Part shown: positions 1 through 5,171 of the stretch, in pieces
Layout: each line of letters starts with the position of its first letter
Position numbering within the stretch: the first letter of the stretch is position 1
Assembly: GCA_009691645.1 (NCBI GenBank)
Contig: SIAT01000134.1
Span: 1-5,171 of the forward strand
Direction of reading: 5' to 3'
Length of the DNA: 5,171 bases
Source: Pedosphaera sp.
GTDB taxonomy: Bacteria > Verrucomicrobiota > Verrucomicrobiia > Limisphaerales > SIAT01
Notes under the pieces: model-generated
Database searches by the model: none
Told to the model about the DNA's origin: nothing
Seen by the model: only the letters and a program-made list of their open reading frames with translations
Translations under genes and position numbers: made by a program

Positions 1-2273
1 CCAAACTAGCTGTAAAAGGCCTTCACCGGTCGCGTCCTGCTGATCCGGTTTCGTGGCTTCGCCGTGTGACCTTCGATCTCACTGGCCTGCCCCCTACGCC
101 GGAGGAGGTTGCTGCGTTTGTGAAGCATCCAGATCATGCAGCCACGGTGGATCTCCTGCTCGCATCTCCGCGCTATGGCGAGCGCTGGGCGCAGCATTGG
201 CTCGACGTGGTGCGCTATGCGGACACGCATGGCTTCGAGGTGAACACGGAGCGTCCGAATGCGTGGCCGTATCGCGATTACGTCATCCGTGCCTTCAACA
301 ACGACACGCCGTATGATCGCTTCATCAAGGAACAGATCGTGGGTGATGCTCTGGGCGAGGACGCAGCAACGGGCTTCCTCGTCACCGCTTCGGTATTGCT
401 GCCCGGGCAGATCGGCAAAGATGAGCCGTCGAAGCGGCTCGCGCGGCAGGATTCACTGGATGAGATCGTGAACAACATCGGCCAGACCTTTCTCGGCCTG
501 AGCGTCGGCTGCGCACGCTGTCACGATCACAAGTTTGATCCGATCAGCGCGAAGGACTACTACGCCATGCAGGCCATCGTCGCGGGTGTGGAATACGGCG
601 ACCGTCCCCTGCGGACACCGGAAGCCGAAGCGGCACGCAAGGAGGCCCAGAAGCACAAGGGGCGGCTGGCGCACATCGACATGGCGCTCACCCGGTTCGT
701 TCCGCTCGCGAAATCCGGCGCGGAACGTCCGATGGTCAACGCCCGCGAGAACGTGGATCGTTTTACACCGGTGAAGGCCAGCCGCGTGCGCTTCACCATC
801 CGCGAGACAAACAACCTCGAGCCCTGCATCGATGAACTCGAGGTCTTCAACTCCGATGGCGAGAACGTCGCGCTCAACGCTGCGGTGGCCGTGTCCGGTG
901 AGAACGTGACCGCCAACACCCATGAGCAGCGTTTTGTGAACGACGGGAACTACGGCAACTCGCGAAGCTGGATGTCGAACGAGGAGGGCAAAGGCTGGGT
1001 CGTCATCGAGTTTGCACGCGAACAGCGCATCGAGCGCGTGGTGTGGGGCCGCGACCGCGAGGGGAATTTCAAAGACCGGCTTGCGACGGATTACCTCATC
1101 GAAGTGGCCGATGCCGCTGGCGGGTGGCACACGGTCGCGGACGCGGGCGACCGGCAGAAGTTTGTTCCGAAGGCCACGAAGCCCGTCGCCTTTTCCACCA
1201 AAGGACTCAGCAAGGCGGAGGCATCGGAGGCTGCGGCGCTGATGAAGGAAAAGAACTCGCTGGATGCGACACTCCTGGCGGCAGAAAACGCGCAGCGGGT
1301 TTTTGCCGGAACCTTTCGTGCGCCCGACGAGATCCATCTGCTCAATCGCGGCGATCCCGAACAGCCGAAGGAGGAAGTCATCCCTGCCGTGCTCAGCACG
1401 CTTGGCGACGTGAAGCTGGAAAAGCAAACGCCCGAGCAGCAGCGGCGGGCCGCGCTTGCCGACTGGATCGCCAGCTCCCAAAACCCGCTCACTGCCCGCG
1501 TGATGGTGAATCGCATCTGGCAGGGCCACTTCGGCACCGGCCTCGTGCAGACGCCCAGCGACTTCGGCAACAACGGCACGAAGCCCACGCATCCCGAACT
1601 GCTCGACTGGCTTGCGGGCGAGTTCATCCGCAGCGGATGGAGCGTGAAGCACATGCATCGGCTCATCGTGCTGAGTGAGAGCTATCGGCAGTCCTCGGCA
1701 TCCAATGACCAAGCCGCTGAAAAGGATTCCGACGTGCGCCTTCTCTGGCGCTTCCCCTCCCGCCGTCTCGAAGCAGAAACCATCCGCGACTCCATGCTGG
1801 CGGTGAGCGGCCAACTCAATCTGAGGATGCATGGCCGTGGCTACGACCTCTTTGACAAACGCGGTGGCCTCAGCGGCTTCAATCCCATCGAGACATCCAC
1901 ACCTGAGAACCAGCGCCGCATGATTTACGCGCACAAAGTCCGCCGCGAACCGGAGGCTGTCTTTGGAGCCTTTGATTGCCCCGATGCAGGTCAAAGCACC
2001 GCCGCCCGACGTGCCAGCACCACACCCATCCAGGCGCTGAATCTCTTCAACAGTCGTTTCACGCTCGATCAATCCGAAGCCTTTGCCTCTCGCGTGAAGA
2101 AGGAAGCGGGCGACGACATCGCCCGACAAATCCGCCTCGCATACCAGTTCGCCCTCAATCGCAAACCTACTGACGAAGAGCTGGATGACACCATTCCCAC
2201 CGTCAAAAAGCATGGACTCACCGCGCTCTGCCGCGCCTTCTTCAACAGCAACGAGTTCCTCTTCCAGCCATGA
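1..2273 (+). CDS. PSD1-type DUF1549/DUF1553 protein with discoidin-like insert (5' partial)
   Basis: This is the C-terminal 756 residues of a large exported PVC-type protein; the N-terminus lies outside the window. The frame is open from base 3, and the residues before the GTG at 66 (KLAVKGL, then ADPVSWLRRVTFDLTG) match the conserved entry into DUF1549, so the GTG is internal. Counting from base 3, DUF1549 covers about residues 1-200, with TFDLTGLPPTPEEV and a conserved CARCHDHKFDP at about 170-180. Residues about 250-385 resemble an F5/8 type C (discoidin) domain, a possible carbohydrate-binding module. DUF1553 covers about 485 to the end, with NPLTARVMVNRIWQGHFG, QTPSDFG and the closing NSNEFLF. 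Full-length relatives are usually 900-1100 residues and begin with a signal peptide and a planctomycete cytochrome c (PSCyt1) domain; that part would be upstream and is not seen. The biochemical role of the family is unknown. Pairing with DUF1501, as here, is the rule. Family assignment is secure; the discoidin call is moderate. Confidence 0.95.
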   Translation, partial: KLAVKGLHRSRPADPVSWLRRVTFDLTGLPPTPEEVAAFVKHPDHAATVDLLLASPRYGERWAQHWLDVVRYADTHGFEVNTERPNAWPYRDYVIRAFNNDTPYDRFIKEQIVGDALGEDAATGFLVTASVLLPGQIGKDEPSKRLARQDSLDEIVNNIGQTFLGLSVGCARCHDHKFDPISAKDYYAMQAIVAGVEYGDRPLRTPEAEAARKEAQKHKGRLAHIDMALTRFVPLAKSGAERPMVNARENVDRFTPVKASRVRFTIRETNNLEPCIDELEVFNSDGENVALNAAVAVSGENVTANTHEQRFVNDGNYGNSRSWMSNEEGKGWVVIEFAREQRIERVVWGRDREGNFKDRLATDYLIEVADAAGGWHTVADAGDRQKFVPKATKPVAFSTKGLSKAEASEAAALMKEKNSLDATLLAAENAQRVFAGTFRAPDEIHLLNRGDPEQPKEEVIPAVLSTLGDVKLEKQTPEQQRRAALADWIASSQNPLTARVMVNRIWQGHFGTGLVQTPSDFGNNGTKPTHPELLDWLAGEFIRSGWSVKHMHRLIVLSESYRQSSASNDQAAEKDSDVRLLWRFPSRRLEAETIRDSMLAVSGQLNLRMHGRGYDLFDKRGGLSGFNPIETSTPENQRRMIYAHKVRREPEAVFGAFDCPDAGQSTAARRASTTPIQALNLFNSRFTLDQSEAFASRVKKEAGDDIARQIRLAYQFALNRKPTDEELDDTIPTVKKHGLTALCRAFFNSNEFLFQP
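2270..2273 (+). promoter_or_regulatory. ATGA stop/start overlap (translational coupling)
   Basis: The start codon of the DUF1501 gene (ATG 2270-2272) overlaps the stop of the PSD1 gene (TGA 2271-2273). The bases upstream (ttcctcttccagcc) contain no purine-rich Shine-Dalgarno sequence. Translation of the second gene therefore probably depends on ribosomes finishing the first. The overlap is seen directly; coupling is inferred. Confidence 0.75.
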
Positions 2274-3745
2274 AACACCGCGCCGAACATCTCTCCATCG
2301 CAGGCCGAGCCTTGCTTGATCGCCGCCAGTTTCTATCGAATAGCGCCACCGCGCTCGGCTCCATCGCGCTGACGAATCTACTCGGGTTCGATGGCTTGCT
2401 CGCCGCAGAGAACCACGGCCCGCTCATCGACCCCGCCCATCCGTATGCGCCGAGACAGTCGCATTTTCCTGGGAAGGCGAAGAACGTCATCGTCATCTTT
2501 TGCGCCGGTGCGGTCAGCCAGCTTGAGACGTGGGACTACAAGCCCGAGCTGATCAAGTGGGACGACAAACCTTTGCCCGGCGGACCTGCCGTTACCTTCC
2601 AAGGGCCGGCTGGAAATCTCGCACGGCCCCAATACGAGTTTCGTCCGCGCGGCCAGACCGGCAAGTGGGTGAGCGACATGATCCCGCATCTCGCGGAACA
2701 CACGGACGACATCGCGTTCGTGCATTCGCTCACCAGCAAGTCGAACACACATGGCCCGGCGGAAAACTTCCTCTCCACCGGCTTCGTGCTCGATGGCTTC
2801 CCATCGCTCGGCTCGTGGGTGACGTATGCTCTGGGGAACGAGAGCCAGGAGCTGCCCTCGTATGTTGCCATCCCCGATCCGCGGGGCGTGCCGCAAAACG
2901 GTGCCAATAACTGGGGGCCAGGGTTCCTACCCGCAGCGTTCCAAGGCACCACGATGAGTTCCAAAAACCCAGTCCGCCATCTCGCTGCCACTGGTGTCTC
3001 CAGGGATGCCGACCAAGCCGCACGCTCGCTTTTACAAAAGATGAACGCACGCCATCTCGAAGCGCATCCCGGCGACAGTAAGCTCGCCGCCCGCATCGCC
3101 AGCTATGAACTCGCGGCGCGCATGCAGCTCAGCGTGCCCGAAATCAATGACCTCAGCACCGAGCCCGCGCACATCCTGAAAAGCTACGGTGCCGACGACA
3201 CGCAAAACCCTGACAAAGCCGCCTTTGCCAAAAACTGCATTCTCGCCCGCCGCCTCATCGAAAAAGGCGTGCGTTTTGTGCAGCTCTTCAACGGAGCGTA
3301 TGCCAGCGGCGGCAAGCTCAACTGGGACGGTCACAGTGCGCTCAAGGAGCAATACGACGTCCATAGCCGCATCCTCGACCAACCCGCCGCCGCCCTCATT
3401 CGCGACCTCAAACAGCGCGGCCTGCTCCAAGACACCCTCGTCGTCTGGTGCACCGAGTTTGGCCGCATGCCCTTCTTCCAAAAGGGCGCGAAGGGCCGCG
3501 ATCACAACCCCGACGGCTTCACCTGTTGGCTCACCGGCGCCGGCGTGAAGGCGGGTGTGAGCCACGGTCGCACCGACGACCTCGGGCAAAAGGCGGTTGA
3601 GGACATCCATCCGCTCTATCACTTCAACGCCACGATCCTCCACCTGCTCGGCCTCGACTTTCGCAAGCTCAGCTTCGAGCACAACGGCGACCAGCGCCGA
3701 CTCACGAACGTAGAGGGCAAAGTAATCCGCGAGTTGCTGGCTTAA
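2270..3745 (+). CDS. DUF1501 domain-containing exported protein
   Basis: A complete 491-residue protein of the DUF1501 family, which has an alkaline-phosphatase/sulfatase-like fold but no firmly assigned reaction. The N-terminus reads as a Tat-type leader: DRRQFL with the arginine pair at residues 18-19, a mildly hydrophobic stretch at 26-46, and a plausible cleavage near LLAA-EN (46/47). The mature protein opens with KNVIVIF (71-77) and an ETWDYKPEL motif (86-94), the usual first strand and aspartate region. Later conserved blocks are NWDGHSALKEQYDVHSR (from about 351), with D353 and H355; TEFGRMP (395-401); and RDHNPDGF (410-417). These acidic and histidine residues are candidate metal ligands by analogy with the superfamily. 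Length and C-terminus are normal for the family. The start is fixed by the ATGA overlap with the PSD1 gene, which is almost always its neighbour and presumed partner. Family membership is certain; substrate and reaction are unknown. Confidence 0.96.
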   Translation: MKHRAEHLSIAGRALLDRRQFLSNSATALGSIALTNLLGFDGLLAAENHGPLIDPAHPYAPRQSHFPGKAKNVIVIFCAGAVSQLETWDYKPELIKWDDKPLPGGPAVTFQGPAGNLARPQYEFRPRGQTGKWVSDMIPHLAEHTDDIAFVHSLTSKSNTHGPAENFLSTGFVLDGFPSLGSWVTYALGNESQELPSYVAIPDPRGVPQNGANNWGPGFLPAAFQGTTMSSKNPVRHLAATGVSRDADQAARSLLQKMNARHLEAHPGDSKLAARIASYELAARMQLSVPEINDLSTEPAHILKSYGADDTQNPDKAAFAKNCILARRLIEKGVRFVQLFNGAYASGGKLNWDGHSALKEQYDVHSRILDQPAAALIRDLKQRGLLQDTLVVWCTEFGRMPFFQKGAKGRDHNPDGFTCWLTGAGVKAGVSHGRTDDLGQKAVEDIHPLYHFNATILHLLGLDFRKLSFEHNGDQRRLTNVEGKVIRELLA

Positions 3746-3760
3746 CACAATTTACCCAAC

Positions 3761-3766
3761 GGGGAG
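3761..3766 (+). promoter_or_regulatory. Ribosome binding site for the DUF1080 gene
   Basis: GGGGAG lies 10 bases before the ATG at 3777, in the 31-base gap after the DUF1501 stop. It supports this start and contrasts with the other two gene starts in the window, which lack such a site and rely on ATGA overlaps. The gap shows no hairpin or T-run, so readthrough from the upstream genes is likely. Confidence 0.7.
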
Positions 3767-3776
3767 AATCATCGAA

Positions 3777-4865
3777 ATGAATCGCCTAGCCTTTCTCGCT
3801 TTCATCCTGCTCGCGGTCACTCGATTGTCCGCCGTGCCTGTGCCGCTTTTTGACGGCAAGACGTTCACCGGCTGGGAGGGCGACACGGCGAAAACGTGGC
3901 GCATCGAGAACGGCGAGATCGTCGCCGGCAAACCGGAGGTAAAGCAGCCGCGCAATGAGTTTCTCTGCACCACGCGCAATTACTCCGACTTTGATCTGCG
4001 TCTCGAATACCGGCGCGGTGAGAACAATGGCGGCATCCAATTCCGCAGCGAGCGGGTGCCGAATCACCACGAAGTCAGCGGCTATCAGGCGGACTTTGCG
4101 CCGGGCATTGATGGATGCCTCTACGACGAGTCGCGGCGGAACCGGTTCCTCGCGGTGTTTGGCGTGGCGGATGTGGATCTCGCAAGCGAGGCGGGACGTC
4201 CGGGTGCTTTGATCAAGCGGGCGCTCGATTCAAAGGCGGAGAATGCGAAGAAGCTCGGGATTGCCGAGTGGAACCACTACCGCATCCGCGCGGAAGGGCC
4301 GCGCATCCGGCTTTGGATCAATGATGTGCTCACGGTGGACTTCACGGAGAAGGAAGCGGGCATCCCGCGCACGGGAAAAATTGCCATTCAGATCCACGGC
4401 GGCGCGACGGAGATTCGCTACCGGAATATCACCATCGAGGAACTGGACGCGAAGCCTCCGCCCGCGCCGGCGAAGAAGGGTGCATCTACGCTCATGCCGC
4501 GCGACGTCATCGCACTCACCGGTGGATCGAATATCGAGCGCACGCGCTTCAATGGCTTCCTGCAAACGCAACTCGTCGCGTCGAAGCCGGAGCCGGGGAT
4601 CAAGGTGCGCAACTTTGGCTGGGAAGGCGACACGGTCTTCGAGCAGTGGCGCGACGGGGGAAACGTCGAGCAGCTCGACGAGAAACGCCAGGTGGACGAG
4701 CGCTACCAGCAACGGTTGAGCGGCTCCACGAGCTGGCGGCAGCAGCGTGACTCGCGGGCCGAAACTGCACGGTCAAAGCGTCCGCACCGCCCGCTGGCGC
4801 TTCACGCGCTGGAGCGACGGCGCGCAGGAACTCTACGACCACAGCAACGACCCGGAGGAGAATAG
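3777..4865 (+). CDS. DUF1080 (3-keto-glycoside hydrolase-like) protein with truncated SGNH domain and out-of-frame tail
   Basis: The open frame gives 362 residues, of which only about the first 293-323 look native. Residues 1-19 form a Sec signal peptide (hydrophobic 4-14, cleavage near LSA-VP). DUF1080 follows at about 22-223, with LFDGKTFTGWEG (24-35), NNGGIQFRS (83-91), EWNHYRIRAEGPRIRLWIND and the closing YRNITIEELD. It is a concanavalin-like jelly roll; members are linked to hydrolysis of 3-keto-glycosides and are often secreted. A Pro/Ala linker (226-237) leads to the start of an SGNH/GDSL-like domain: VIALTGGSNIER (244-255, block I region) and VRNFGWEGDTVFEQWRD (277-293, block II region). 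SGNH blocks III and V, which hold the rest of the active site, are absent. After about residue 323 the frame gives Arg-rich sequence without family resemblance, because it reads sulfatase DNA in the wrong frame. It is probably a truncated gene: DUF1080 may still fold, but the SGNH part should be inactive. Confidence 0.85.
   Translation: MNRLAFLAFILLAVTRLSAVPVPLFDGKTFTGWEGDTAKTWRIENGEIVAGKPEVKQPRNEFLCTTRNYSDFDLRLEYRRGENNGGIQFRSERVPNHHEVSGYQADFAPGIDGCLYDESRRNRFLAVFGVADVDLASEAGRPGALIKRALDSKAENAKKLGIAEWNHYRIRAEGPRIRLWINDVLTVDFTEKEAGIPRTGKIAIQIHGGATEIRYRNITIEELDAKPPPAPAKKGASTLMPRDVIALTGGSNIERTRFNGFLQTQLVASKPEPGIKVRNFGWEGDTVFEQWRDGGNVEQLDEKRQVDERYQQRLSGSTSWRQQRDSRAETARSKRPHRPLALHALERRRAGTLRPQQRPGGE
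4735..4750. other. Probable deletion or recombination junction
   Basis: Homology to an SGNH-type domain (possibly up to SWRQQ at 4731-4745) stops here, and homology to a sulfatase C-terminus (SVTRGPKLHG from 4744) begins in another frame. The seam lies in a GGCGGCAGCAGCG tract, whose short GC-rich repeats could have served as microhomology. The exact breakpoint cannot be set without intact relatives; it could lie as early as about 4655. Confidence 0.55.
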
Positions 4866-4950
4866 CGACGTCTCTCAAGCGAATCCCGGAGTCGCAGCGA
4901 CGCTTGCCGCCATGTTAAAAACCCTGCCGCCCTATCCGCCAACGCCATGA
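4741..4950 (+). pseudogene. Sulfatase C-terminal remnant (iduronate-2-sulfatase-like)
   Basis: In the frame one base ahead of the DUF1080 gene, about 68 residues match the C-terminal end of secreted PVC sulfatases. TRGPKLHGQSVRTARWRFTRW is followed by ELYDHSNDPEENSDVS, the typical 'SVRT.RWRYTEW ... ELYDH..DP.E..N' ending. The frame is closed by a stop at 4717-4719, so no upstream sulfatase sequence is attached: the N-terminal metal site (DD), the CxPxR formylglycine motif and the central domain are all missing. A GTG at 4747 could in principle start a 67-residue product, but it would have no catalytic residues. The piece ends with TGA 4948-4950, overlapping the next sulfatase's ATG, which suggests an intact sulfatase once stood here in the operon. 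The family call is good; whether it is a biological remnant or an assembly product is unresolved. Confidence 0.8.
4947..4950 (+). promoter_or_regulatory. ATGA stop/start overlap before the second sulfatase
   Basis: ATG 4947-4949 of the sulfatase gene overlaps TGA 4948-4950 of the sulfatase remnant. The preceding bases (ccctatccgccaacgcc) hold no Shine-Dalgarno sequence, so initiation was probably coupled to translation of the upstream sulfatase. If the remnant is not translated, expression of the downstream gene may be reduced; that consequence is inference. Confidence 0.6.
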
Positions 4951-5171
4951 AAAAACTCCTCCTCACCCTCTTGCTCGGAGTCACGCTTGCCGCTGCCCAC
5001 GCCGCACCCGCGCAGCCGAACATCGTCATCATGCTCGTGGATGACATGGGCGTGATGGATACCTCGGTGCCGTTCCTCACCGACGCGGATGGCAAGCCCA
5101 AGCGCTATCCGCTCAACGACTATTACCGGACGCCGAACATGGAGCGCCTCGCGGCGCGCGGGATTCGCTTC
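4947..5171 (+). CDS. Secreted sulfatase (3' partial)
   Basis: The first 75 residues of a type I sulfatase, cut by the right edge of the window. Residues 1-19 form a Sec signal peptide: KK, a Leu-rich core at 4-14, and a cleavage site after AHA (17-19). The mature protein starts with QPNIVIMLVDDMG (23-35), the sulfatase opening strand with the Asp pair D32-D33 that supplies calcium ligands. The conserved YRTPNMERLAARGIRF then follows. Between them a segment with DTSVPFLTDADGKPKRYPLND matches one PVC sulfatase subgroup in which the target residue set is preceded by a longer loop. The CxPxR motif, whose cysteine is converted to formylglycine, should lie just beyond the window. The expected role is hydrolysis of sulfate esters on extracellular or periplasmic polysaccharide; the substrate cannot be read from this part. 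The start is supported by the signal peptide and the ATGA overlap. Confidence 0.93.
   Translation, partial: MKKLLLTLLLGVTLAAAHAAPAQPNIVIMLVDDMGVMDTSVPFLTDADGKPKRYPLNDYYRTPNMERLAARGIRF

Noticed and set aside
66..68. GTG as the start codon of the first gene
   Set aside because: The frame is open to base 3 and the residues before GTG are conserved DUF1549 sequence.
453..2213. 586-codon open frame on the minus strand inside the PSD1 gene
   Set aside because: It lies fully antisense to a gene with clear family homology. Its sequence is low-complexity Gly/Ala/Val/Arg/His-rich with no recognisable domain, a common mirror effect of GC-rich codon bias.
3032..3748. 238-codon open frame on the minus strand inside the DUF1501 gene
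   Set aside because: Antisense shadow of a conserved coding region; Val/Glu/Ala-rich with no known motif and no ribosome binding site noted.
3746..3776. Terminator or promoter between the DUF1501 and DUF1080 genes
   Set aside because: Only 31 bases, no inverted repeat with a T-run and no clear -35/-10 pair; only the ribosome binding site is supported.
4600..4878. Minus-strand open frame across the junction
   Set aside because: Arg/Ala-rich with no recognisable domain, and covers two homologies that are both on the + strand.
4747..4950. A genuine 67-residue small gene starting at GTG 4747
   Set aside because: It is the bare C-terminal tail of a sulfatase without catalytic residues, signal peptide or ribosome binding site; better explained as a remnant.
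1..5171. CRISPR array, insertion sequence, tRNA or defence system
   Set aside because: I saw no spaced direct repeats, transposase-like protein, terminal inverted repeats or tRNA-like fold; the content is explained by known PVC exported-protein families.

Overview
The window is GC-rich, gene-dense bacterial DNA with every supported gene on the + strand. Its content is characteristic of the Planctomycetes-Verrucomicrobia group (PVC): a DUF1549/DUF1553 'PSD1' protein directly followed by a DUF1501 protein, then a DUF1080 protein and secreted sulfatases. I favour Verrucomicrobia or a related lineage over Planctomycetes. That is an impression from protein style; no rRNA or other marker is present.

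Layout: (1) Bases 1-2273 hold the 3' part of a large PSD1-type gene that enters from the left edge. Its DUF1549 and DUF1553 halves are separated by a discoidin-like (F5/8 type C) segment. (2) Bases 2270-3745 hold a complete DUF1501 gene with a twin-arginine-type leader, overlapping the previous stop as ATGA. (3) A 31-base gap with a good ribosome binding site leads to (4) a gene at 3777 encoding a Sec leader, a complete DUF1080 domain and the first third or so of an SGNH/GDSL-like domain. (5) Around 4740-4747 this homology stops abruptly. From there, in a different frame, the DNA encodes only the last ~68 residues of a sulfatase. (6) That sulfatase tail ends in another ATGA overlap with a new sulfatase gene (4947 onward) that runs off the right edge.

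Together the genes look like part of an exported system for degrading complex, probably sulfated, polysaccharides. The sulfatases would remove sulfate esters, the DUF1080 protein belongs to the family linked to 3-keto-glycoside hydrolysis, and the PSD1/DUF1501 pair is a very common but biochemically undefined PVC exported pair. All genes with a visible N-terminus carry export signals.

The most notable point is the scar near 4740. It looks like a deletion (or an assembly join) that removed the end of the DUF1080-SGNH gene and almost all of a sulfatase gene, leaving two gene remnants joined out of frame. I found no RNA genes, CRISPR array, insertion sequence or convincing terminator, and no gene-free stretch over 300 bases.
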